From assembly GCF_002910915.1 (NCBI RefSeq), contig NZ_NEUF01000068.1, positions 186,001 through 250,000 on the forward strand: a DNA stretch of 64,000 nucleotides. Reading direction: 5' to 3'. The position numbers and the translations under genes are program-made. The notes below the pieces were generated by a model that did not search any database, was not told the DNA's origin, and saw nothing but the letters and a program-made list of their open reading frames with translations. This stretch comes from Streptomyces sp. SM10 (GTDB taxonomy: Bacteria; Actinomycetota; Actinomycetes; Streptomycetales; Streptomycetaceae). Positions 55,087 to 61,962 of the stretch are shown here, piece after piece. The stretch's first letter is position 1; each line of letters begins with the position of its first letter.

Positions 55087-55553
55087 TGAGGATGGTGCGC
55101 CGCTGGTACGGAGAAGGCCCCCTGCACCTGGTGCTGATGGTCTCGTCGTTCGCGCTGGCGGGCTGGGCCGGGCTGCGGCTGCTCGACGGGGACGCCTTCC
55201 GGATCCTGGTGTGGTTCGTCGGCGCCGCGTTCGTCCACGACCTCGTGCTGCTGCCGCTGTACGCGTCGGCGGACCGGGCGCTGCGGTTGCCCCGCGCGCG
55301 ACGGTCCGGTCCGGTCAACTTCGTCCGCGTGCCGCTTCTTCTCTCCGGGCTGCTCCTGCTCGTGTGGTTCCCGCTCGTCGTGGGCCGCTCGGAGCGCTAC
55401 GGACCGGCGACGGGGATGTCGCCGGACAGGTTCCTCGGGAACTGGCTGCTGATCACGGCCGTACTGTTCGGCGTGTCGGCCCTCTGGCTCGTGCTCCGGA
55501 CCGTGCGCGGCCGCCGCAGGGCGAGGAAGGGGCGGCTGTCGGCCTCCCACTGA
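55086..55553 (+). CDS. Small four-helix membrane protein
   Basis: A 155-residue membrane protein starting MRMVRRWYGEGPLHL. Helices are near 15-35 (VLMVSSFALAGWAGLRLL), 45-63 (LVWFVGAAFVHDLVLLPLYA), 88-106 (VPLLLSGLLLLVWFPLV) and 126-146 (NWLLITAVLFGVSALWLVLR), with Arg-rich ends. ATG overlaps the upstream stop by one base (TGATG), so it is the partner of the molybdopterin protein, perhaps an anchor or quinone-side subunit. Its last 157 bp are antisense to the methyltransferase gene. Function unknown. Confidence 0.8.
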   Translation: MRMVRRWYGEGPLHLVLMVSSFALAGWAGLRLLDGDAFRILVWFVGAAFVHDLVLLPLYASADRALRLPRARRSGPVNFVRVPLLLSGLLLLVWFPLVVGRSERYGPATGMSPDRFLGNWLLITAVLFGVSALWLVLRTVRGRRRARKGRLSASH

Positions 55554-56173
55554 CCGGCCGTCTGCCAGCCGTCCGCCCGTGCGTAGTCGTGCAGGGCGGA
55601 CACACCGACCCTGGCCCAAGGGAAGTGGGGGGCGGCATCCGCGTCCCCGCGGCCGTCGTCGAGCCGGACCTGTACCTGCTCGTCCACCTCGTGCGGTGCC
55701 GCCTCGGTGATGAGCAGTCCGCCGGGCGCCAGCAGGGCCGCGACCCGGCGGAGCAACGCCCGGGGGTCACCGCCGATTCCGATGTTGCCGTCGATGAGCA
55801 GCGCGGTGCCCCAGCGGCCTTCGCCCGGCAGCGGCTCGAACACGCTCCTGCGGAGTGCCGAGCCGCCGAGCCGCTGCGTGTGCCCGATCGCGGCGTCGCT
55901 CACGTCGATGCCCAGGGCGCGGTGCCCGCGCGCGGCGAGCGCGGCGACCAGCCGTCCCGGGCCGCAGCCGATGTCGATGACCGTGCCCTCGCAGCGGCGG
56001 AGTGCCGACAGGTCCGCGGCGTCGGCGTCCGCGCACCAGCGTTCGACGTCCAGCGGCAGCAGCCAGCCGTCCGCCCGCCGGAGGAAGAGGGGGCCGCGCC
56101 CCCTGCTGAGGGCGCGTGCGTAGGGGTCGGTCGCCCAGGCCGCGGGTCCCGCCGCGGGTGTCACCGTGCTCAT
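55397..56173 (-). CDS. Class I SAM-dependent methyltransferase
   Basis: A 258-residue methyltransferase starting MSTVTPAAGPAAWATD. SAM-binding motif I is VIDIGCGPGRL (about 64-74), motif II has LGIDVSDAAI, and later GTALLIDGNIGIGGDP and LLAPGGLLITEAAPHE follow. The normal end would be near FLALRRPR; the frame then continues ~35 residues (RTVRSTSQRADTP...) over the 3' end of the convergent gene, so a stop has been lost or the tail is unusual. ATG overlaps the stop of the DUF2064 gene as ATGA. Third gene of the GT2 operon. Confidence 0.85.
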   Translation of the reverse strand: MSTVTPAAGPAAWATDPYARALSRGRGPLFLRRADGWLLPLDVERWCADADAADLSALRRCEGTVIDIGCGPGRLVAALAARGHRALGIDVSDAAIGHTQRLGGSALRRSVFEPLPGEGRWGTALLIDGNIGIGGDPRALLRRVAALLAPGGLLITEAAPHEVDEQVQVRLDDGRGDADAAPHFPWARVGVSALHDYARADGWQTAGQWEADSRPFLALRRPRTVRSTSQRADTPNSTAVISSQFPRNLSGDIPVAGP

Positions 56174-56829
56174 CGGACCACCGGCCGGCCGAGACGGGAG
56201 AGGACATCGGCGAACCGTCCGCCGGGAGCGTCGGCGGCGACGCGCAGGGCGTCCTCCGCGGTGTCCACGTCGCGGAGTTCGGCGAGATCCCGCACGGTGA
56301 GCCCTGCGTCCACCAGGCGGGCCCGCTGGAGTCCTCCGGTGTACGGGAGGGACATCGGGACGCCCTGGACGAGGGCGGGGTCGGGCCTGGCCATGCCGAG
56401 GGCCCAGAATCCGCCGTCCTCGGCAGGTCCGAACCAGGCGTCGCAGTCGTCCCAGCCGTCCGGGGCGAGTGCCGGCGCCAGGAGCGGTGCGGTGATCTGC
56501 GGAGTGTCCATGCCGATGAGGACGGCCGGCCCCGTGCACAGGCCGAACGCGGCGGCGATGCGCCGGTCGAGGGTGCCCGTGCTCTGCGGGACCACCTCGA
56601 ATCCCTCGGGCAGCCAGGGTCCCGGGCGCCCTTCGAGTACGAGGACCCGGCGCAGGGCAGGCAGGGTGAGCACGGTCCGCAGGGTGTCCTCGAGCGAGGC
56701 GGCCGCGAGTGCGGCGGCCTCGTCCGGGGTGAACGGCGGGGTGAGCCGGGTCTTGACGCGGCCGGGGACCGGTTCCTTGGCGATGACCAGCAGTGTCGTC
56801 GCACCGGCGGGGGGCTGGGGCGCGCTCAT
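56170..56829 (-). CDS. DUF2064 (nucleotidyltransferase-like) protein
   Basis: A 219-residue protein of the DUF2064/TIGR04282 family, which has a GT-A-like fold. Seen: LLVIAKEPVPGRVKTRLTPPFTPDEAA at the N-terminus, VLIGMDTPQITAPLL (DTPQ), and CDAWFGPAEDGGFWALGM, the family's AEDGG-WALG box. Relatives occur beside glycosyltransferases for lipid-linked sugars. Overlaps both neighbours by 4 bp (ATGA), so translation is coupled with the GT2 and the methyltransferase. Substrate unknown. Confidence 0.88.
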   Translation of the reverse strand: MSAPQPPAGATTLLVIAKEPVPGRVKTRLTPPFTPDEAAALAAASLEDTLRTVLTLPALRRVLVLEGRPGPWLPEGFEVVPQSTGTLDRRIAAAFGLCTGPAVLIGMDTPQITAPLLAPALAPDGWDDCDAWFGPAEDGGFWALGMARPDPALVQGVPMSLPYTGGLQRARLVDAGLTVRDLAELRDVDTAEDALRVAADAPGGRFADVLSRLGRPVVR

Positions 56830-57557
56830 CGGACCGCCTCCGCCCTGACGCCGCGCACGGAGGGCTGTGCCGGCTCCCGCAGCACCGCACGCATGTCCCG
56901 TACGGCGTTCCAGGTGCCCCGCCAGGTGCCCGTGACCTTGGACCTGCCGGTCCTGGGGACGTAGGGCACATCGGTCTCGGTGACACGCAGACCCGCGTCC
57001 GATGCGCGCACCACCATCTGGAGCGGATAGCCGCTGCGACGGTCCGTCAGGTCGAGCGCGAGGAGCGCCTCACGACGTACGGCCCTCATGGGCCCGAGGT
57101 CGTGCAGCCGCAGTCCGGTGCGGCTCCGGAGCATCCGGGAGAGGGCCAAGTTGCCCGCACGCGCGTGCGGGGGCCAGGCGCCGCGGCCCTCGGGGCGTCG
57201 TCTGCCGAGGAGCAGATCGCTCTCTCCCGCGGCGATCCGGCGGACGAAGCCGGGAAGCAGCGCCGGGTCGAGCGAGCCGTCGCAGTCGCAGAAGCAGACG
57301 TACTCCGCTTCGGCGGCGAGCAGCCCCGCGTGGCAGGCGGCGCCGAAGCCGCGGCGCGGTTCGTCCACGACGGTCGCGCCGAGGGAGCGGGCGATGTCCG
57401 CGGAGCCGTCCGTGGAGCCGTTGTCGACGACGATGGCCCGCCACCCCGACGGGATGCGGGCCAGCACCAGAGGCAGGGCCTCCGCCTCGTCGAGGCAGGG
57501 CAGGATGATGTCGGCGCGGACGGAGTCGGCGGGATCAGCCGGAGAAGTGTCGGTCAC
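56826..57557 (-). CDS. GT2 family glycosyltransferase (polyprenyl-phosphate type)
   Basis: A 243-residue GT-A glycosyltransferase. Seen: DIILPCLDEAEALPLVL, the nucleotide-binding VVDNGSTDGSADIA, the DxD motif in CDCDGSLDP, LLGRRRPEGRGAW and a C-terminal helix region. It resembles dolichol/polyprenyl-phosphate mannose or glucose synthases. I prefer GTG at 57557 (VTDTSPADPADSV) over GTG at 57566 because TAGGGT lies exactly 7 nt upstream of 57557 and overlaps the upstream start. First gene of a GT2-DUF2064-methyltransferase operon and divergent from the response regulator. Confidence 0.88.
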   Translation of the reverse strand: MTDTSPADPADSVRADIILPCLDEAEALPLVLARIPSGWRAIVVDNGSTDGSADIARSLGATVVDEPRRGFGAACHAGLLAAEAEYVCFCDCDGSLDPALLPGFVRRIAAGESDLLLGRRRPEGRGAWPPHARAGNLALSRMLRSRTGLRLHDLGPMRAVRREALLALDLTDRRSGYPLQMVVRASDAGLRVTETDVPYVPRTGRSKVTGTWRGTWNAVRDMRAVLREPAQPSVRGVRAEAVR

Positions 57558-57564
57558 GTAGATC

Positions 57565-57620
57565 ACCCTACGGAGCGGAAAGCGACATTTCGGCCTTCGG
57601 GTTCTTACGAAACGTGGACA
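57565..57620 (-). promoter_or_regulatory. Leaderless promoter of the GT2 operon with 11-bp repeat
   Basis: Minus strand: TAGGGT (57570-57565), 7 nt, then GTG at 57557. Upstream TGTCCACGTTT (57620-57610) and CGTAAGAACCC (57609-57599) have period 11. From the CGTAAG end to the -10 is 33 bp, near the 34 bp of the molybdopterin promoter. The same site faces the response regulator promoter in the opposite orientation. Confidence 0.55.
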
Positions 57621-57682
57621 TCGACCGTGTGGCGGCCGGGGGGCTGCCCGTCCGGCGGACAGGGAGTGCCAGAGTGGTCGCC
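57604..57682 (+). promoter_or_regulatory. Leaderless promoter of the response regulator gene
   Basis: CAGAGT (57670-57675) is followed by GGTCGCC and the ATG at 57683, 7 nt. The repeat CTTACG (57604-57609) and TGGACA (57615-57620) lies 49 bp upstream of the -10, which is 38+11, i.e. exactly one helical repeat farther than in two other promoters. Suggests autoregulation. Confidence 0.5.
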
Positions 57683-58462
57683 ATGCAGAACATCTCCTCC
57701 GCTCCGGAAACCCGTGCCGTGACGTCCCCCGGGCACGGGCACGGCGCGCCGCGCGGTCGTGTACTCGTCGTGGACGACGATCCGACCGTCCTGGAGGTCG
57801 CCACCGGATATCTGGAGCGCGCGGGATACGACGTCGACCACGCGGACGCGGGTCCCGCGGCCCTCGCGCGGTTCGCGGCGCTGCGGCCCGATCTGGTGGT
57901 GCTCGACCTGATGCTTCCCGGGATGGACGGCTTCGAGGTGTGCCGGCGGATGCGCGCGCACGGAGCGGTGCCCGTCATCATGCTCACCGCGCGGGGGGAC
58001 GAGGACGACAGGATTCTCGGTCTGGAGACCGGCGCGGACGACTACGTCACCAAGCCGTTCAGCCCGCGGGAACTCGTGCTGCGCGTCGACTCCGTCCTGC
58101 GCCGCGCCCGCCTGGTCCAGGACCCCTCCCCCGCCACGCTGGGCGGCGCGGGGCTGGTCCTGGAGCCCTCGGCCCGCCGCGCCTCCCGCGACGGACGGGA
58201 CCTCGCCCTCACCCTCCGCGAGTTCGACCTGCTGGCGTTCTTCCTCGGTCACCCCGGGCAGGCGTTCACCCGTGAGGAGCTGATGAGGGAGGTCTGGGGC
58301 TGGGACTTCGGAGACCTGTCGACGGTGACGGTGCACGTGCGCCGTCTGCGGGGAAAGGTCGAGGACGACCCGGCCAGCCCCGGCCTGATCCACACGGTGT
58401 GGGGTGTGGGCTACCGCCTCGACCTCCCGGCCGATTCCACTTCCCGGGAGCTGAACCCGTGA
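57683..58462 (+). CDS. OmpR-family response regulator
   Basis: A 259-residue two-component regulator. The receiver domain (about 27-140) has VLVVDDDPTVLEVA, the phospho-acceptor aspartate in VVLDLMLPGMDG, the threonine of LTARG and the lysine in YVTKPF. The DNA-binding winged helix (about 160-250) has ALTLREFDLLAFFLGHPGQAFTREELMREVWG and VTVHVRRLRGKVEDDP, ending HTVWGVGYRL. Start ATG 57683 lies 7 nt after a CAGAGT box; the in-frame ATG at 57614 is unlikely. The sensor kinase overlaps its stop by 4 bp. Confidence 0.95.
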   Translation: MQNISSAPETRAVTSPGHGHGAPRGRVLVVDDDPTVLEVATGYLERAGYDVDHADAGPAALARFAALRPDLVVLDLMLPGMDGFEVCRRMRAHGAVPVIMLTARGDEDDRILGLETGADDYVTKPFSPRELVLRVDSVLRRARLVQDPSPATLGGAGLVLEPSARRASRDGRDLALTLREFDLLAFFLGHPGQAFTREELMREVWGWDFGDLSTVTVHVRRLRGKVEDDPASPGLIHTVWGVGYRLDLPADSTSRELNP

Positions 58463-59571
58463 CCGACATCCTGCTCATCGCCCTCTTCGCCTTCCTCGGT
58501 GCCGCCGCGGCGGGGCTGCTGGGCGCACTGGTTCTCCGGCTGCTCCGCCACCGCCCGCTGGCGGTCTCGCTGACGGTCGTCGCCGCGGTGGCGGTGACCG
58601 CGATGCTCGCCGGCACCCTGACCGTGGCCTGGGCGATGTTCCTCTCGCCGCACGATCTGACGGTGGTGACGACGGTCGTCGCCATGGCCGCCGTGGTCTC
58701 CCTCGCGACCGCGGTGCTGCTGGGCCGCTGGGTGGCGGCCAGGAGCCGGGACCTGACGCTGGCGGCCCGCTCCTTCGGGGACGGCGGCACCTTCGCCGCC
58801 CCGGCGGAGCAGGCGACGGCCGAACTTGCCGCGCTCACGCGCGAACTGGCGGCCACGAGTGCGAAGCTCGAGAACTCCCGGGAGCGGGAGCGGGCGCTGG
58901 AGAGCTCGCGCCGTGAACTCGTCGCCTGGATCTCCCACGACCTGCGGACCCCTCTGACCGGTCTGCGCGCCATGTCCGAGGCTCTGGAGGACGGCATGGC
59001 GGCGGACTCCGGCCGCTACCTCCGGCAGATCCGGCGGGAGGTGGAACGCATGAACGACATGGTCGGCGATCTCTTCGAGCTGTCCCGGATCCACGCCGGC
59101 TCGCTCACGCTGACTCCCACCCGGGTCTCCGCCCACGACCTGGTGGGCGACGCGCTCGCGGGGGCTCATCCGCTGGCGCGGGAACACGGTGTGCGCCTCA
59201 TCGGCGACCGGATCGAGGCGGTTCCGGTGGAGGTCGACAGCAAGGAGATGAGCCGGGTCATGGGCAACCTGCTGATCAACGCGATCCGCCGTACCCCGGC
59301 CGACGGGACGGTCGCGGTGGCCGCGCGGCGCTCGCAGGACGGGGTCGTGCTCTCGGTGACCGACGGGTGCGGCGGAATCCCCGACGAGGACCTTGCCCGC
59401 GTGTTCGACACGGGCTGGAGGGGCAGCCACGCCAGGACCCCGCCCGGTGGTGCGGGCCTGGGGCTCGCCATCGTCCGCGGGATCGTCGAGGCACACTCCG
59501 GACGGGCCGGCGTCCACAACGTGTCCGGCGGGTGCTGCTTCGAGGTCACGCTTCCGGTGGCGGTCGGCTGA
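58459..59571 (+). CDS. Sensor histidine kinase
   Basis: A 370-residue membrane kinase partner of the response regulator. GTG start at 58459 (VTDILLIALFAFLG) overlaps the regulator's stop (GTGA). Three hydrophobic segments lie in the first ~100 residues (DILLIALFAFLGAAAAGLLGALV, SLTVVAAVAVTAMLAGTLTVAWAM, TVVTTVVAMAAVVSLATAVLL), with little external domain between them, so it likely senses the membrane. A HAMP-like linker, the phosphoacceptor helix ELVAWISHDLRTPLTGLRAM and HATPase motifs NLLINAIRRTP, DGCGGIP and GGAGLGLAIVRGIVEAH follow. Confidence 0.93.
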   Translation: MTDILLIALFAFLGAAAAGLLGALVLRLLRHRPLAVSLTVVAAVAVTAMLAGTLTVAWAMFLSPHDLTVVTTVVAMAAVVSLATAVLLGRWVAARSRDLTLAARSFGDGGTFAAPAEQATAELAALTRELAATSAKLENSRERERALESSRRELVAWISHDLRTPLTGLRAMSEALEDGMAADSGRYLRQIRREVERMNDMVGDLFELSRIHAGSLTLTPTRVSAHDLVGDALAGAHPLAREHGVRLIGDRIEAVPVEVDSKEMSRVMGNLLINAIRRTPADGTVAVAARRSQDGVVLSVTDGCGGIPDEDLARVFDTGWRGSHARTPPGGAGLGLAIVRGIVEAHSGRAGVHNVSGGCCFEVTLPVAVG

Positions 59572-59576
59572 GCACC

Positions 59577-59596
59577 GGCCGCCACCGGCGGCGGCC
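59577..59596 (+). terminator. 7-bp stem-loop after the histidine kinase
   Basis: GGCCGCC (59577-59583) pairs with GGCGGCC (59590-59596) over a 6-nt loop in the 29-bp gap between the convergent kinase and epimerase genes. Confidence 0.45.
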
Positions 59597-59600
59597 ACGC

Positions 59601-60671
59601 CTACCGGGCGCTGCGCAGGGGCGCGGTGGCGAACTCCCGCATCCCCGCCGCGAAGTCCGTCTCCGGCTTCCAGCCGAGCTCCTCACGGAGCCTGCGCGAA
59701 TCGGCCGTCACGTGCCGGACGTCCCCGAGCCGGTACTCGCCGGTGACCACGGGCTCGGGGCCGCCGTGGGCCGCGGACAGCGCCCGGGCCATCTCACCGA
59801 TGGTGTGGGGTGTGCCGCTTCCCGTGTTGTACGCGTCGAACGTGCCCGGTCCCCGCTCCTCCAGGTCCGAGAGCGCCGCCGCGTTGGCCGAGGCGACATC
59901 GCGCACATGCACGAAGTCGCGGCGCTGGCAGCCGTCCTCGAACACCCGGGGCGCCTCGCCCCGGGCCAGGGCGGACCGGAAGAACGAGGCCACCCCCGCG
60001 TAGGGGGTGTCGCGAGGCATCCCGGGGCCGTACACGTTGTGGTAGCGCAGCGAGAGCGCCCGGCCGCCGGTGGCGCGAGCCCAGGCCGAGGCGAGGTGTT
60101 CCTGCGCGAGCTTGGTCGCCGCGTACACGTTGCGCGGGTCTCCGGCCGCCTCCTCCGTGACGAGGCCGGGCACCAGTTCGGCGCCGCAGACGGGGCACAG
60201 CGGCTCGAAGCGGCCGGCCTCCAGATCGGCCACCGCCCTCGGCCCGGGCCGGACGGGACCGTGCGCGGGGCAGTCGTACCGTCCCTCGCCGTAGACCACC
60301 ATCGAACCGGCGAGCACCAGGGCGCGGACGCCGGCCGCGGCCATCTCACCGAGCAGGACCGCGGTTCCGAGGTCGTTGCATCCGACGTACTCCGGCGCGT
60401 CCGCGAAGTCCTTTCCCAGACCGACCATCGCCGCCTGATGGCACACCGCGTCGATGCCGGACAGCGCTCGGGCGACCGCGTCCCTGTCCCGTACGTCGGC
60501 GACGGTCAGCCGGACACCGGGGGGAAGGTCCACGGCGGAGGCGGCTCCCGCCGGTCCGTGTGCGGACGGCAGCAGTGCGTCGAGGACGACGGGCTCGTGC
60601 CCGCCGGAGGCAAGTGCCCGGACGATGTATGACCCGATGAAGCCGGCTCCGCCGGTGACCAGTACGCGCAT
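59601..60671 (-). CDS. NAD-dependent epimerase/dehydratase with cysteine insert
   Basis: A 356-residue SDR-type nucleotide-sugar enzyme. The Rossmann motif is VLVTGGAGFIGSYIVRAL; YAATKLAQEH has the catalytic YxxxK. An insert around residues 150-185 carries C in YDCPAHG and CPVCGAEL, which can form a Zn-like site, as in dTDP-rhamnose 4-epimerase-like proteins. RYHNVYGPG and RRDFVHVRDVA follow. Start ATG 60671 lies 7 nt after a TAGCGT -10 box, so leaderless. Likely converts a nucleotide sugar for the glycan made by the GT2 operon. Confidence 0.88.
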   Translation of the reverse strand: MRVLVTGGAGFIGSYIVRALASGGHEPVVLDALLPSAHGPAGAASAVDLPPGVRLTVADVRDRDAVARALSGIDAVCHQAAMVGLGKDFADAPEYVGCNDLGTAVLLGEMAAAGVRALVLAGSMVVYGEGRYDCPAHGPVRPGPRAVADLEAGRFEPLCPVCGAELVPGLVTEEAAGDPRNVYAATKLAQEHLASAWARATGGRALSLRYHNVYGPGMPRDTPYAGVASFFRSALARGEAPRVFEDGCQRRDFVHVRDVASANAAALSDLEERGPGTFDAYNTGSGTPHTIGEMARALSAAHGGPEPVVTGEYRLGDVRHVTADSRRLREELGWKPETDFAAGMREFATAPLRSAR

Positions 60672-60678
60672 GGCCGCC

Positions 60679-60744
60679 ACGCTAGGCCGCCCGGCCGCGG
60701 GATGGGGGGTGCGGCACGCCCGCGTCACAGGACCGTAAGAACGG
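60679..60744 (-). promoter_or_regulatory. Leaderless promoter of the epimerase gene with 11-bp direct repeat
   Basis: Minus strand TAGCGT (60684-60679), GGCGGCC, then ATG at 60671. CGTCACAGGAC (60723-60733) and CGTAAGAACGG (60734-60744, plus strand) repeat with period 11. The gap to the -10 is 38 bp, the same as for 53668, and the sequence around them is close: TCT-G/T-ACGGT then TGTGACGCGG on the minus strand. Confidence 0.65.
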
Positions 60745-60876
60745 CCCGTTCCGGCAGCGCGTCCGGCGCCCGTGTGCCCGGCGGGCCCGTCCCGCTCCGA
60801 CGCGTCGCTTCCCGATCACCGATGTCTCTTCGATACTGGTTGTGTCACGCACCTGAGACAAGTTGATCGGATTCAC

Positions 60877-60893
60877 GCTGACGGCCGGTCAGC
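60877..60893. promoter_or_regulatory. Dyad GCTGAC-N5-GTCAGC upstream of dhaK
   Basis: Perfect 6-bp arms (60877-60882 and 60888-60893) about 30 bp before the ribosome site of dhaK. Could be an operator for a regulator of dihydroxyacetone use; no regulator is adjacent. Confidence 0.35.
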
Positions 60894-60932
60894 ACGATCG
60901 GCCGGCCGACGCACTCTCCCCAGGAGGAACCG

Positions 60933-61925
60933 TTGCGCATGCTCATCAACGTGCCGGAGACCGTCGTCGCGGACGGACTCCGCGGAATGGCCGCCGCCCA
61001 CCCGGAGCTCGTCGTGGACGTGGAGAACCGCCTCGTCGTCCGGCGTGACGCCCCGGTGGCCGGGAAGGTCGCTCTCGTCTCCGGCGGAGGGTCCGGGCAC
61101 GAGCCGCTGCACGCGGGGTTCGTCGGGCCCGGGATGCTGTCCGCCGCGTGCCCGGGCGAGATCTTCACCTCGCCGGTGCCCGATCAGATGGTGCGGGCCG
61201 CCGCCGCGGTCGACAGTGGCGCGGGAGTGCTGTTCGTCGTGAAGAACTACACCGGGGACGTGCTCAACTTCGAGATGGCCGCGGAGCTCGCCGAGGACGA
61301 GGGCGTCCAGGTCGCCAAGGTCCTGGTCGACGACGACGTGGCGGTGGCCGACAGCACGTTCACGGCCGGTCGGCGCGGCACCGGGGCGACGCTGTTCGTC
61401 GAGAAGATCGCCGGGGCGCTGGCCGACGAGGGTGCGCCGCTGGAGCGGGTCGAGTCCATGGCCCGGCGCGTCGACGGGGCCTCGCGGAGCTTCGGGGTGG
61501 CGCTCAGCTCCGTCACCACGCCGGCGAAGGGGACTCCGACGTTCGACCTCCCGCCGGGCGAGCTGGAACTGGGGATCGGGATCCACGGCGAGCCCGGCCG
61601 GGAGCGCCGGCCGATGATGACCTCCGGGGAGATCGCCGACGTCGCGGTCGACGCGGTGCTGGAGGACCTGCGTCCCGGCGGGCCCGTGCTGGTGCTCGTC
61701 AACGGGATGGGCGCGACACCCCTGCTGGAGCTGTACGGGTTCAATGCGGAGGTGCAGCGGGTGCTCTCGGAGCGGGGCGTGACGGTGGCTCGTACGCTGG
61801 TGGGCAACTACGTGACCTCGCTCGACATGGCGGGCTGCTCGGTGACGCTCTGCCAGGTGGACGAGGAGATGGTGCGGCTCTGGGACGCGCCGGTGGAGAC
61901 CCCCGCCCTCCGCTGGGGCCGGTGA
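60933..61925 (+). CDS. dhaK: PTS-type dihydroxyacetone kinase subunit DhaK
   Basis: A 330-residue substrate-binding subunit; dihydroxyacetone is bound covalently as a hemiaminal. Seen: VSGGGSGHEPLHAGFVG, VKNYTGDVLNFEMAAE and, at residue 218 (numbering from the TTG), the covalent histidine in GIGIHGEPG. The TTG at 60933 has AGGAGG 5 nt upstream; the ATG at 60939 (MLINVPETVV) is 11 nt away. First gene of dhaKLM. The pathway makes dihydroxyacetone phosphate from dihydroxyacetone using PEP through the phosphotransferase system. Confidence 0.95.
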   Translation: MRMLINVPETVVADGLRGMAAAHPELVVDVENRLVVRRDAPVAGKVALVSGGGSGHEPLHAGFVGPGMLSAACPGEIFTSPVPDQMVRAAAAVDSGAGVLFVVKNYTGDVLNFEMAAELAEDEGVQVAKVLVDDDVAVADSTFTAGRRGTGATLFVEKIAGALADEGAPLERVESMARRVDGASRSFGVALSSVTTPAKGTPTFDLPPGELELGIGIHGEPGRERRPMMTSGEIADVAVDAVLEDLRPGGPVLVLVNGMGATPLLELYGFNAEVQRVLSERGVTVARTLVGNYVTSLDMAGCSVTLCQVDEEMVRLWDAPVETPALRWGR

Positions 61926-61962
61926 ACCGACTTACCGCCGTGTGTGAGGAACAGGAGATCTT

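Noticed and set aside
57683..59571. Assignment of the two-component pair as AfsQ1/AfsQ2
   Set aside because: The repeats resemble GTnAC-N6-GTnAC, but there is no adjacent sigQ-like sigma factor gene and spacing rules alone are shared by many OmpR-family regulators.
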